DNA of 64,000 bases from Kutzneria buriramensis (GTDB lineage Bacteria > Actinomycetota > Actinomycetes > Mycobacteriales > Pseudonocardiaceae). The DNA lies in assembly GCF_003387475.1 (NCBI RefSeq), contig NZ_QUNO01000016.1, positions 124,001 through 188,000 on the forward strand, read 5' to 3'. The translations under genes were made by a program, and so were the position numbers. Shown here piece by piece: positions 35,342-43,593 of this stretch (position 1 is the first letter of the stretch; each line of letters starts with the position of its first letter). The notes below the pieces were generated by a model. That model was not told the DNA's origin. It did not search any database and saw only the letters and a program-made list of their open reading frames with translations.

Positions 35342-36648
35342 GGGGCACGATCGGCGCGGATCGCTCCGCCGACTCGTACCTCCCCCAGCACGGCAACGGG
35401 GGTTACCGGGTCACGCACTACGACCTGGAGCTGGACTACAAGCCGGGTCCCGGCCGCCTCGCCGGCCGGGCCCGGATCGCCGCGCAGGCCCGCGCGGACC
35501 TGGCCGGGTTCAGCCTGGACCTGCACGGCCTGCGGGTCGAGCGGGTGCTGGTCAACGGCAAGCCGGCCCGCTACAGCCATCGCGGCGACAAGCTGCGGAT
35601 CACGCCGTCCCGGCCGATCACCGTCGGGGCGGCGTTCACCGTGGAGGTGCGCTACACCGGCACGCCGAAGCCGGTGCGCACCCCGCACTGGGGTGAGATC
35701 GGCTGGGAGCAGCTCGACGAGGGCGCGCTGGTGGCGAGCCAGCCGATCGGCGCGCCGTCCTGGTTCCCGTGCAACGACCAGCCCGGCGAGAAAGCCACCT
35801 ACCGGATCGCCGTCACGACGCCGTCGCCGTACACCGTCGTCGCCAACGGCGCGCTGGTGTCGCGGCGGGTCGGCGGCAGCACCACCACCTGGGTCTTCGA
35901 GCAGTTAGCCCCGATGTCCACCTACCTGGCGACCGTGCAGATCGGCCCGTACGCCGAGGTCGAGGTGTCCGCGAGCCAGCGGGCCGCGGTGCCACCGCGG
36001 CTGGTCGGCGTGTTCGGCCACGACTTCGGCCGGCAGCCGCAGATCATGGCCTCCTTCGTCGCCATGTTCGGCTCCTACCCGTTCACCGAGTACCACGTGG
36101 TGGTCGTCGACGAGGCGCTGGACGTGCCGGTGGAGGCGCAGGGCCTGTCCATCTTCGGCACCAACCACGTGGACGGGCACCGCGGTTCCGAGCACCTCGT
36201 GGCCCACGAACTGGCCCACCAGTGGTTCGGCAACAGCCTGACCATCGCCGACTGGCGCCACATCTGGCTGAACGAGGGTTTTGCCACCTACGCCGAGTGG
36301 CTGTGGTCGGAGGCGTCCGGCGGCCTGTCCGCCGCCGTCCTGGCCGAGCGCTCGCACGCCGAGATCGCCCGGCAGCGCCAGGACATCCGCATCGGCGACC
36401 CCGGCGTGCGCCGCATGTTCGACGACCGCGTCTACCAGCGGGGCGCCCTCACGCTGCACGCGCTGCGGGTGCGGCTCGGCGACGAGCGGTTCTTCGCCGT
36501 GCTGCGGCAGTGGACCGAGAAGCACCGGCACAGCACCGTCACCACCGACAAGTTCGTCGCCGTCGCGCAGGAGCACTCGGTCAAGCCGCTGGACCGGTTC
36601 TTCCGCTCCTGGCTGCACGACACCGCGCTGCCGCGCACCTTCGGCTGA
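35338..36648 (+). CDS. M1-family zinc metallopeptidase coupled to Pls-type synthetase
   Basis: 436 aa from GTG 35338, overlapping the synthetase stop (GTGA) with GGAG nine bases upstream. Zinc site HELAHQWFGN...NEGFATYAEW is complete; the exopeptidase substrate strand is replaced by VEAQGLSIFG, lacking the GAMEN motif of classical aminopeptidases. Length is about half of PepN, containing N-terminal beta and catalytic domains only. No signal peptide. Because it is translationally coupled to the synthetase, a role in trimming or degrading the polymer is likely; epsilon-polylysine producers are known to carry polymer-degrading zinc aminopeptidases. Confidence 0.92.
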   Translation: MRGTIGADRSADSYLPQHGNGGYRVTHYDLELDYKPGPGRLAGRARIAAQARADLAGFSLDLHGLRVERVLVNGKPARYSHRGDKLRITPSRPITVGAAFTVEVRYTGTPKPVRTPHWGEIGWEQLDEGALVASQPIGAPSWFPCNDQPGEKATYRIAVTTPSPYTVVANGALVSRRVGGSTTTWVFEQLAPMSTYLATVQIGPYAEVEVSASQRAAVPPRLVGVFGHDFGRQPQIMASFVAMFGSYPFTEYHVVVVDEALDVPVEAQGLSIFGTNHVDGHRGSEHLVAHELAHQWFGNSLTIADWRHIWLNEGFATYAEWLWSEASGGLSAAVLAERSHAEIARQRQDIRIGDPGVRRMFDDRVYQRGALTLHALRVRLGDERFFAVLRQWTEKHRHSTVTTDKFVAVAQEHSVKPLDRFFRSWLHDTALPRTFG

Positions 36649-36686
36649 GAGATGCGGGCGGCCGAGAGATGCGGGCGGCCGCCCGC
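36647..36686. repeat. 17-bp tandem duplication merging into a 16-bp palindrome
   Basis: GAGAGATGCGGGCGGCC occurs twice head to tail (36647-36663, 36664-36680), and the second copy runs into the perfect palindrome GCGGGCGGCCGCCCGC at 36671-36686. It begins in the stop codon of the M1 gene and may act as its terminator. Confidence 0.7.
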
Positions 36687-36702
36687 CCCACACCTCCCAC
36701 CG

Positions 36703-36774
36703 TCAGAGCGTCTCCGCCGCCGCGTCGGCGGAGTCGATCTCGTCGATGATCGTGTTCCAGTCCTCGATGGACAT
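36703..36774 (-). CDS. 23-residue peptide gene downstream of PaaK-like ligase
   Basis: ATG at 36774 preceded by GGGGAGGAGGCACGG, one of the strongest ribosome sites in the window. The peptide starts MSIEDWNTIIDEID, then SADAAAETL and a TGA. It is strongly acidic with one Trp and no Cys, Ser/Thr-rich core or obvious protease site. The start lies 18 bp after the ligase stop, so the two genes form an operon. The last third of the gene forms a perfect 8-bp hairpin (36712-36733). It could be a RiPP-type precursor, a small binding partner of the ligase, or a regulatory ORF; the sequence alone does not decide. Confidence 0.5.
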   Translation of the reverse strand: MSIEDWNTIIDEIDSADAAAETL

Positions 36775-36792
36775 CCGTGCCTCCTCCCCTCG

Positions 36793-38088
36793 CTAGTTCT
36801 CCATCAGGCTCACGAAGTTCAGGTGCTTGCCGGCACGGGACTCCGTGAACTCGTCGGGTCGGGCGCGGCGCAGGCGCACGGGGAGCCGCCCGTGCAGCGC
36901 GGCCGTGGCGGCGTCGGCGGCGCGGCGTAGGTCGTCGTCGGTGCAGCCGGCGGCCGGGCGGACCAGCACGGTCAGCGACTCGCGGCTGTCCTGGACCACC
37001 TGCAACCGCTCCACCGGGAACCGTTCGATCAGCTTGACCAGCCGCAGCACGTCGGTCCGGGAGCCGTCGGGCAGGGCGATCGCGCCGTGCTGACGGCCGG
37101 TGATCAGCCGCAGCACCTTCTGCTCCCGCCCGCACGGACAGCGCTCAGCCGACAGGGCTCCGACGTCGCCGGTGCGGTAGCGGACGAACGGCATGACCGT
37201 GTTGAACAGGTTGGTGACGACGATGTCGCCCTCGACGCCGTCGGGCAGCGGATTGCCGTCGTCGTCGACGATCTCGACCCACACCCGCTCGCCCTCGATA
37301 TGGTAGCGGCCGTGCTCGGGGCACTGGGCGGCGACGGTGCTGGCCTCGTTGACGCCATAGCAGTCGCGGACCGGGGCCTGGAAGTGCTCGGAGATCGCCT
37401 GCCGAGCGGCGTCGGTCAGCTGTTCGCCGAAGGTCTGCACGACGCGGGGCCGCAACACGCCGTGCGGGGCCAGCATGTCCCGCAGTGCCAGTGCCCGGGA
37501 CGGGTGGGTGAAGACGACGTCCGGCCCGAACTCCAGGCAGCGGCGCGCGATCGCGGCCTCGTCGGTGACGAAGCCGAACTCGCCGTAGCGCAGGAACCCG
37601 GCCGACGGCACGGTGTACTCGAGCCACCCGTCGGCCTCGGACTTGAACGGCCGCAACACCTTCCGGTCCAGCGGCAGGCCCCACTCCAGCGCCCGCCGCA
37701 GCGCCAGGGCGTTCACGTGCACGAAGTGCTCGGAATTGTGAACGATCTTCAGCGGCACGCCGGTGGTCCCGCTGGTCACCACGGAGGCGCAGTCGCGGGG
37801 GTCGATGTCCTCGGCGAAGTGACCGCGATAGTCGTCCCTGATCTGCTGTTTGGTCATCGTCGGCAGCCGCGCCAGCGTCGCGAACGGGTCGTCGCCGGGC
37901 GTCACACCGCGCGCCCGCAGCGCGGGAACCGTCCGCAGCACCCGCGTCAGCAACGCCGACAGTCGCTCATGTTGCCGGTCGAGCAACGGCCTGGATCGGT
38001 CACCGTAGGCCAGAAACGCCTGGTAGGTACGGGCGAACAGCCGGCCCTGGCGCACGCCGTCGGCGGCCAGCGCCTCGCGTCGTCCCAT
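36793..38088 (-). CDS. PaaK-like adenylate-forming enzyme (phenylacetate-CoA ligase family)
   Basis: 431 aa from the ATG at 38088, which has GGAGGGGGG upstream. ATP loop VVTSGTTGVPLK, DCYGVNEAS (A5-like), VMPFVRYRTGDVG (A7) and a C-terminal sub-domain (RFPVERLQVVQDSRESLTV) fit the PaaK family, which makes aryl- or acyl-AMP and usually aryl-CoA. A Cys pair in ERCPCGRE matches the zinc-like CxC of family members. No phenylacetate catabolic gene is near. The partner is the 23-codon gene immediately downstream. Divergent from the GNAT/MOSC pair. Confidence 0.87.
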   Translation of the reverse strand: MGRREALAADGVRQGRLFARTYQAFLAYGDRSRPLLDRQHERLSALLTRVLRTVPALRARGVTPGDDPFATLARLPTMTKQQIRDDYRGHFAEDIDPRDCASVVTSGTTGVPLKIVHNSEHFVHVNALALRRALEWGLPLDRKVLRPFKSEADGWLEYTVPSAGFLRYGEFGFVTDEAAIARRCLEFGPDVVFTHPSRALALRDMLAPHGVLRPRVVQTFGEQLTDAARQAISEHFQAPVRDCYGVNEASTVAAQCPEHGRYHIEGERVWVEIVDDDGNPLPDGVEGDIVVTNLFNTVMPFVRYRTGDVGALSAERCPCGREQKVLRLITGRQHGAIALPDGSRTDVLRLVKLIERFPVERLQVVQDSRESLTVLVRPAAGCTDDDLRRAADAATAALHGRLPVRLRRARPDEFTESRAGKHLNFVSLMEN

Positions 38089-38161
38089 CGAAACGGCCCC
38101 CCTCCGTCTGCTTCCGACCATAAACGATCCCACCGGTGCGTGGGCGAATAGTCACGTCCCG

Positions 38162-38189
38162 TTGCCAGCACCGGGCGTGGACCGACAAT
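38162..38189 (+). promoter_or_regulatory. Candidate promoter for leaderless GNAT gene
   Basis: TTGCCA (38162-38167) and GACAAT (38184-38189) are 16 bp apart, and the GTG start follows eight bases later. No ribosome site is present, so a leaderless transcript is likely. Confidence 0.4.
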
Positions 38190-38197
38190 CTGGCACT

Positions 38198-38701
38198 GTG
38201 ACCGAGATCCACGTGCCGCTCACCGTTCGCGATCTGACGCCGGAGGACGTGCCGGCCTGCCCGTGGTCGGGCGGCCGGCTGCACCTGGAGCAGCTCCATG
38301 TCCAGTTGGCGCGGGCCGGGGATGGCGTCGTCGACTACCTCGCCGTGTGCGGGCCGGCAGATCTCCCCGTGGCGATCGGCGGCGTCGACTACGTCGCCAG
38401 GCCCGGTAGCGGCGTGCTGTGGCAGTTGGCGGTGATGCCGGCGTTGCAGTCGTGTGGCATCGGCACGATTCTGATCAACGCTGCCGAGGAGCGGATTCTC
38501 CGGCGAGCGCTGTCGACCGCGGAATTGAGCGTCGAAGAGGACAATCCCCGGGCGCGGGCGCTGTACGAACGGCTCGGTTACCGTGCCTACGGCACCGAGA
38601 AGGACGGCTGGGACGTCGAGGGGCCGGACGGCACGACGGTCTGGTACGACACCGTCTGCACGCTGATGCGCAAGGAACTTGTCGGTAGACTGGCACCGTG
38701 A
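38198..38701 (+). CDS. GNAT N-acetyltransferase
   Basis: 167 aa. Acetyl-CoA-binding motif A is present: LWQLAVMPALQSCGIGTILI, with Q-x-x-G-x-G, followed by ELSVEEDNPRARALYERLGY (motif B). Acceptor unknown. GTG 38198 was chosen; an earlier in-frame GTG (38177) would lie inside the putative promoter. The stop overlaps the MOSC gene (GTGA), so the two are co-translated. Confidence 0.85.
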   Translation: MTEIHVPLTVRDLTPEDVPACPWSGGRLHLEQLHVQLARAGDGVVDYLAVCGPADLPVAIGGVDYVARPGSGVLWQLAVMPALQSCGIGTILINAAEERILRRALSTAELSVEEDNPRARALYERLGYRAYGTEKDGWDVEGPDGTTVWYDTVCTLMRKELVGRLAP

Positions 38702-39198
38702 CCAGGCACGACGTGGAGATAGTCGCGCTGCTCGTCTCCCCCACACATGCGTTCGAGGGACGCCCGCAGGACGGACCGCGTCCGGATGCGCTGCCGGTGG
38801 CGCGTGATCACGTGGACGTGCGAGCCGACCTCGGGCTGGTCGGCGACCGGTATTTCAACCACCGCGCGCACCGCAACGCGGCAGTCACGCTGTTCGCGGC
38901 CGAGTCGCTGGATGCGCTGCGCCTGGACCCACAGCCCGATCCGCATGTGGTGCGCCGCAACATCGTGTTGCGCGGATTTCCCGTCGACGACCTGGTGAAG
39001 CAGGTGTTCAGCCTGGAAGCGGGCGACGGCCCGATCCGGTTCCAGGGCCACCGGCCGGCACACCCGTGCGCCTGGATGGACGTCGTCGTCGGGCCGGGCG
39101 CATGGCGTGGCCTTCGGGGCCACGGCGGCGTGCGCTGCGTGCCGCTGGATGACGGTCGGCTGAAGCTGGGCCCCGCGGTGCTGGAAACCGCGGCCTGA
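38698..39198 (+). CDS. MOSC-domain protein
   Basis: 166 aa, essentially a single MOSC domain: DVRADLGLVGDRYFNH at the start, RNAAVTLFAAESLDAL, VVRRNIVLRGFPVDDLVKQVF and HPCAWMDV with the single conserved cysteine that binds sulfur or molybdenum cofactor. Family members act in sulfur transfer or N-hydroxylated compound reduction; the stand-alone form is unassigned. Translationally coupled to the GNAT gene. Confidence 0.85.
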   Translation: MTRHDVEIVALLVSPTHAFEGRPQDGPRPDALPVARDHVDVRADLGLVGDRYFNHRAHRNAAVTLFAAESLDALRLDPQPDPHVVRRNIVLRGFPVDDLVKQVFSLEAGDGPIRFQGHRPAHPCAWMDVVVGPGAWRGLRGHGGVRCVPLDDGRLKLGPAVLETAA

Positions 39199-39247
39199 CC
39201 GCCGCCGGCCGGCTTCGCGAGCGGCGCAGGGCCAAGCGTCTGGCCTC

Positions 39248-39276
39248 TTGTTGCGGACGGAACCAACAAACATAAT
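39248..39276 (+). promoter_or_regulatory. Candidate promoter of HxlR regulator gene
   Basis: TTGTTG (39248-39253) and CATAAT (39271-39276) with a 17-bp spacer, in an AT-enriched patch 130 bp before the GTG start at 39408. Confidence 0.35.
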
Positions 39277-39407
39277 CCTTGACATCCTGCAAACAGTGAA
39301 AGCAGGAACCCAAGCCGTTCGGTCGCCATGGGATCGAACGGCGAGAGGTGCGGGCGGCAGCAGCACACAGCGGCGCTCGACGACGCTGAAAAGAGGACTG
39401 AATTGCC

Positions 39408-39839
39408 GTGAATCCGAACGAGGCCACCGACTCGGAGTGGGCGGACGACGCACCGACTCCGACACCGGAGACCCACTTCGTGAATTGGCTCGAGATCGCC
39501 GCCATAATCGAGATCCTCTCCCTCAAGTGGGTGCTGCCCGTCCTGGCACTGCTGGACAACGGCGCTCTGCGCCACAGCCAGTTGGCCCGCGCGCTGCGCA
39601 TAGACGCGAAGCAGCTGAGCAGGATTCTCCGACGCCTTCAGGAAAAGCACGTCGTGCTCAGGGACGTGGACGGGTCGCAGCGTCCGGTTCAGGTGCGCTA
39701 CCACCTGACGCCGGCCGGACGGGACCTGGTCGCGATCCTCGCCGACCTCGGCTCCTGGCGTCGACACGGGCCGGCAGAGGCGGACCCGGGGCCTGCGGAC
39801 GCCGACCCCGTGACACCCCGCCCGAGGAGCCCGTTCTGA
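39408..39839 (+). CDS. HxlR-family winged-helix regulator
   Basis: 143 aa. A disordered acidic N-terminus leads into LKWVLPVLALLDNGALRHSQ and LARALRIDAKQLSRILRRLQ, then VQVRYHLTPAGRDLVAIL, the HxlR winged helix. The N-terminal cysteine used for redox or aldehyde sensing by HypR/HxlR-type members is absent, so it probably responds to something else. The tail (GPAEADPGPADADP) is low-complexity. It stands just before rppA on the same strand, 160 bp apart, and is the likely pathway regulator. Confidence 0.82.
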   Translation: MNPNEATDSEWADDAPTPTPETHFVNWLEIAAIIEILSLKWVLPVLALLDNGALRHSQLARALRIDAKQLSRILRRLQEKHVVLRDVDGSQRPVQVRYHLTPAGRDLVAILADLGSWRRHGPAEADPGPADADPVTPRPRSPF

Positions 39840-39997
39840 CGCCGGAGGGTCGCGATGGCATTTCCACCTCATTGGTGACATCCGCGACCTCTTGCCGGCC
39901 ACAACCGCCGTCTGTTTCACTTGGCAACACAGAGAAACAAAAGGCGCACTAATCGAACGGCGTGCCGCCACACCGAGACTAGGGTCGGGAGATCACC

Positions 39998-41188
39998 ATG
40001 CCTACCTTGTGTCGCCCTGCCGTAATGGTCCCCGAATACGTCATCACCCGAGCCGAGACTCTGGACATCGCACGCAGGCTCCATGCCGGCAATCCCAATC
40101 TCCCGCTGGTGCTGCGACTCATCGAGAACACCGGCGTACGCAAGCGGCACATCATCCAGCCGATCGAGAAGACGCTGGCCCATCCCGGCTTCGAGATTCG
40201 CAACAGGATTTACGAGGAGCAGGCCAAGGCCCGCCTGCCCGAGGTCGTGCGGCAGGCGCTCGACAATGCCGGGCTGCGCGAGCGCGAGATCGACGTCATC
40301 GTCTACGTGTCCTGCACGGGCTTCATGATGCCGTCGATGACGGCGTGGCTGATCAACACCATGGGCTTCCGGTACGACACCCGCCAGATCCCGATCTCCC
40401 AGCTGGGCTGCGCCGGCGGCGGCGCGGCGATCAACCTCGCCCGCGACTTCTGCGCCGCCCATCCCGGCACGAACGCGCTGATCGTGTCCTGCGAGTTCTG
40501 CTCGCTCTGCTATCAGCCGACCGACGACGACATCGGCTCCCTGCTCTCGGACGGCCTGTTCGGCGACGCGGTCGCGGCGGCGGTGGTGCGGGGCTCCGGC
40601 GGCTCCGGGATGTCGTTGGAGCGCAACGCCTCCTACCTCATCCCGCACACCGAGAACTGGATCTCCTACGCGGTCAAGTCCACCGGCTTCCACTTCCAGC
40701 TGGACAAGCGCGTGCCGACGACGATGAAGCCCCTCGCGCCGGCGCTGCGCGACCTGGCCGCCGCGCACGGTTGGGACGCCTCGGACCTCGACTTCTACAT
40801 CGTGCATGCCGGCGGGCCCCGCATCCTCGACGATCTGAGCACCTATCTCGAGGTGGACGGCCACGCGTTCCGGCACAGCAGGGCAACGCTGACCGAGTAC
40901 GGGAACATCGCGAGCGCCGTGGTGCTCGACGCCCTCGGCCGGCTGTTCGCCGAGGGGCTCGTCGCGGAGCACGGGCGCGGTGTGATCGCCGGATTCGGCC
41001 CCGGCATCACCGCGGAGATGGCCGTCGGCACGTGGACCCACGACCACACGCACGAACCGGCCGCGGCCCAGTCTCGCATCTGCGCGAACCCACTGGCCCG
41101 AAACGGAGGTGTGGCCGGATCGCGACTGGCGACTGGCGGGACTCCATTTCCGACGCTGGACAACCACCGAACAGCGACCGCGAGCTGA
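39998..41188 (+). CDS. rppA: Type III polyketide synthase RppA (1,3,6,8-tetrahydroxynaphthalene synthase)
   Basis: 396 aa. Strong match, from memory, to Streptomyces RppA along its length (starts MPTLCRPAV; VSCTGFMMPSMTAWLIN). Catalytic triad: Cys138 (QLGCAGGG), His in FYIVHAGGPRIL, Asn in YGNIASAVVL. RppA condenses five malonyl-CoA to tetrahydroxynaphthalene (THN), which oxidises to flaviolin and polymerises. The C-terminus carries an extra, poorly conserved tail of about 45 residues after GTWTHDHTHEPA. ATG with GGGAG upstream. First of three closely spaced genes (rppA, aldo-keto reductase, NTF2-like) ending at a strong terminator. Confidence 0.95.
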   Translation: MPTLCRPAVMVPEYVITRAETLDIARRLHAGNPNLPLVLRLIENTGVRKRHIIQPIEKTLAHPGFEIRNRIYEEQAKARLPEVVRQALDNAGLREREIDVIVYVSCTGFMMPSMTAWLINTMGFRYDTRQIPISQLGCAGGGAAINLARDFCAAHPGTNALIVSCEFCSLCYQPTDDDIGSLLSDGLFGDAVAAAVVRGSGGSGMSLERNASYLIPHTENWISYAVKSTGFHFQLDKRVPTTMKPLAPALRDLAAAHGWDASDLDFYIVHAGGPRILDDLSTYLEVDGHAFRHSRATLTEYGNIASAVVLDALGRLFAEGLVAEHGRGVIAGFGPGITAEMAVGTWTHDHTHEPAAAQSRICANPLARNGGVAGSRLATGGTPFPTLDNHRTATAS

Positions 41189-41240
41189 CGCCGTCGCGAA
41201 CGCGATCCCTCCCACTCCCCCGGAACGGAGACACATCTCG

Positions 41241-42191
41241 ATGAACGCAGCCCGACCTGAGCTCGCCCTGACCCTCGGCACGGATCTGCCCGTGCGCCGA
41301 CTCGGTTACGGCGCGATGCATCTGACCGGTCCCGGTTACTGGGGGCCGCCCGCCGATCCGGACGAAGCGGTCCGCGTGCTGCGCAGGGCGGTGGATCTCG
41401 GTGTCACCTTCATCGACACCGCCGACTCGTACGGCCCCGACACCAATGAGCAGCTCATCCGCCAGGCCCTGCACCCCTACCCGGACGACCTCGTGATCGG
41501 CACCAAGGGCGGCATGCTGCGCTCCGGCCCGTCGGACTGGGTGCGCGGCGGCGGGGCGCCGTACATCGTCGCCCTCGGCCGGCCCGCATATCTGCGCCAG
41601 CAGGTCGAGATGAGCCTGCGCAACCTCGGGCTGGAGACCATCGACCTCTACCAGCTGCACCGGATCGACCCGCTCGTGCCGCTCGCCGACCAGCTCGGTG
41701 AACTCGTCGAACTCCAGCGCGAAGGCAAGATCCGCCACATCGGCATCTCCGGGCAGCCCGCGGTCACCGTGGACCAGCTCGTCCAGGCCCGCGAGATCGC
41801 CGACATCGTCGCCGTGGAGAACCTGTACAACGTCGCCGACCAGACCAGCGAAGACGTGCTGTGGTACGCGGAGGAGCACGACATCGCGTTCATCCCGTGG
41901 TTCCCCCTCGGCCACGGCGACCTCACCGGGAAGGGCAGCCCGCTCGCCGCGCTGTCCACGGCGTACGGCGTGACGCCGGCGCAGCTCGCCCTCGCCTGGC
42001 TGCTGCACCGCTCACCGCAGATCCTGCTCATCCCGGGCACCTCCTCGATCCGGCATCTCGAGGACAACATGCGTGCCGCCGAGATCGCGCTCGACGAACA
42101 CCGCATGAACGCCATCGTCGACGCGGTCGTCCGGTCGGAGGTCCGTCCCTGGCGTCCGTCGGTGGAGCAGCCGGCCACCGAAGCCGTGTAG
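41241..42191 (+). CDS. Aldo-keto reductase
   Basis: 316 aa. The AKR tetrad is complete: Asp and Tyr in FIDTADSYGPDT, Lys in VIGTKGGML, His in YQLHRID. NADP site near LLIPGTSSIRHLEDN. Single-domain TIM barrel, cytoplasmic. ATG 41241 with GGAG upstream, 52 bp after rppA. In this setting it could reduce THN or a later naphthoquinone; fungal melanin pathways use short-chain dehydrogenases for that step, so the match is by role only. Confidence 0.92.
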   Translation: MNAARPELALTLGTDLPVRRLGYGAMHLTGPGYWGPPADPDEAVRVLRRAVDLGVTFIDTADSYGPDTNEQLIRQALHPYPDDLVIGTKGGMLRSGPSDWVRGGGAPYIVALGRPAYLRQQVEMSLRNLGLETIDLYQLHRIDPLVPLADQLGELVELQREGKIRHIGISGQPAVTVDQLVQAREIADIVAVENLYNVADQTSEDVLWYAEEHDIAFIPWFPLGHGDLTGKGSPLAALSTAYGVTPAQLALAWLLHRSPQILLIPGTSSIRHLEDNMRAAEIALDEHRMNAIVDAVVRSEVRPWRPSVEQPATEAV

Positions 42192-42200
42192 GAGCGACAG

Positions 42201-42623
42201 TTGAGCGCCGACGAACTCGCCGCCGCAGTCCCCGGCCCGCATCCCAATGTCGAGACCCTGCGCGCCGTGTACGCGGATCTGGCCAGGATCGGCGAGTACA
42301 CCAGTGCCGACGTCGTCCTGCACGCGGCGGAACGCGGACCCGCCGACATCCGGTACGTGGGCAGGCGAGCAGTTGTCGACAAGGAGAAAGAACTCATCCG
42401 GCTGACGGGCGACACGCTCGTGATGGACGTGGATCAGATCGTCGCCGACGACCACTTCGGCGCCGTGCTCGGCGTCCTGCGAGCGCACCGGGACGGCGAC
42501 ACCGTGGCGGTGCCCTTCTGCGGCCTGTGGCGGTTCCGCGACGGCCTGATCGTGGAGCACTGGGAGAACGCCTACGAACTGGCGGGGCTGACCCGCTTCC
42601 TCGCGCACGGGCAGCGGGCGTGA
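42201..42623 (+). CDS. NTF2/SnoaL-fold protein
   Basis: 140 aa. The pattern VETLRAVYADLARIGEYTSA, ADIRYVGRRAVVDKEKEL and FCGLWRFRDGLIVEHWENA is the SnoaL/ketosteroid-isomerase-like cone fold. TTG start with GGAG six bases upstream, nine bases after the AKR stop. The family includes polyketide cyclases, isomerases and the fungal scytalone dehydratase. Next to a THN synthase and a reductase, a dehydratase or cyclase acting on reduced naphthol is plausible; catalytic residues cannot be assigned by eye. Confidence 0.85.
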   Translation: MSADELAAAVPGPHPNVETLRAVYADLARIGEYTSADVVLHAAERGPADIRYVGRRAVVDKEKELIRLTGDTLVMDVDQIVADDHFGAVLGVLRAHRDGDTVAVPFCGLWRFRDGLIVEHWENAYELAGLTRFLAHGQRA

Positions 42624-42738
42624 GTCCACTGGCGACTCCGGCAGTTCGCGCGTACCCGATGAGCTGACCGCCGATGGGTCCGGCGGCGAGCCCACGGCAA
42701 CGCCGCCGAAGACCCTGGTCGCGATCTCGTCCCCACTG

Positions 42739-42776
42739 CGGGCCGCTGGACGGTTTTCATTCCGTCCAGCGGCCCG
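42739..42776 (+). terminator. Strong terminator of rppA operon
   Basis: A perfect 15-bp stem (arm CGGGCCGCTGGACGG) with a TTTTCATT loop, 115 bp after the NTF2-like gene. Confidence 0.85.
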
Positions 42777-43593
42777 TTCGTGTGCGTGGACATGCATGGC
42801 TTCCCGGCACCCATGGTCCCGCCGGCCTATGACGCGCCGATGGCCCCGACGTCGAGCGGGTTCCACCGCCTCGCCGGCAGCCGAGTGCCGTCGACACCTT
42901 CCTCACATCCGGCCCCGTTGCGCCCAATAGCCGTCACCCGATTCGCCCTGGCCCCGGCACGGATGTCACCGCACACGGGCCCGGCTCCGGCTTTTCACGG
43001 GCGATGTGACCAGCGTAAACAGGCTCCGACCGACCTCCGCACGCCAGGGGGCCAGCCGAGTGGCCCCTTTCCATCGGCGAAAACCTGTCAGCAAACTGAT
43101 CACCGCAAATACGCCGACATTGGTTGTCAATAAGGGAGTCGCAAGGTTATTTGACCGATTCGGTCACACTGGGGATGATTTCTGGTCGATTGCCGACCGC
43201 GGGTCCATCATGCCCGACGGTTCGTCGCACGACGACCGCAGTCCATGGTTCGCCGCACCGGAAACGGGTTTCGCCACACCGAGCGAAATCCGTCTCCGAC
43301 GCCTGAATTCGACCCGACAAAGGCGATCCGCGACATTTTCTGCACCACAGAAGACTTCACCCGATCGCGCCACTCACGCATGCCCTGAACACTCTGTCCA
43401 CAATAGACGAAAGGAGGCTTCGACACCCTGCATCCGCGAGGCCGCGGCACCGTTCCGGCATCGCGAGAATATCCAGGAAGGCCCCGGACGTGGTCGCATC
43501 GTCCGGCGTCGGCGCATGCGCCATCTCGATCAGCGGGGACGGGCCGGCAACCCGTTTCCGCGGGAATTCGCACTCTCAGTCAAAGGAAGCTTG
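42777..43593 (+). other. 0.8 kb non-coding region before multicopper oxidase gene
   Basis: No supported gene on either strand; the reading frame of the oxidase is open upstream but lacks ribosome sites and similarity until the twin-arginine signal. The region is visibly lower in G+C than its neighbours, with an AT-rich patch at 43085-43170 holding the palindrome TGACCGATTCGGTCA (43152-43166). A TTGACC/ATGATT pair overlaps it, so it may be the operator/promoter of the oxidase-copZ unit, leaving a long 5' leader of about 400 nt. Confidence 0.5.
43152..43166. promoter_or_regulatory. 15-bp palindrome TGACCGATTCGGTCA, candidate operator
   Basis: Perfect 7-bp arms around a single T, overlapping a possible -35 TTGACC at 43152. 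Its position upstream of the copper genes suggests a copper- or redox-responsive regulator, but it does not match the CopY or CsoR sites I know. Confidence 0.4.

Noticed and set aside
40006-41244. Frameshift at the 3' end of rppA because of the odd C-terminal tail
   Set aside because: All catalytic motifs and the GFGPGITAEM end region are in one frame; a poorly conserved tail is tolerated in this family.
42624-43593. N-terminal extension of the multicopper oxidase or an extra gene upstream
   Set aside because: The frame is open but the Tat signal begins at 43594 with its own ribosome site, and the upstream translation has no protein-like features.
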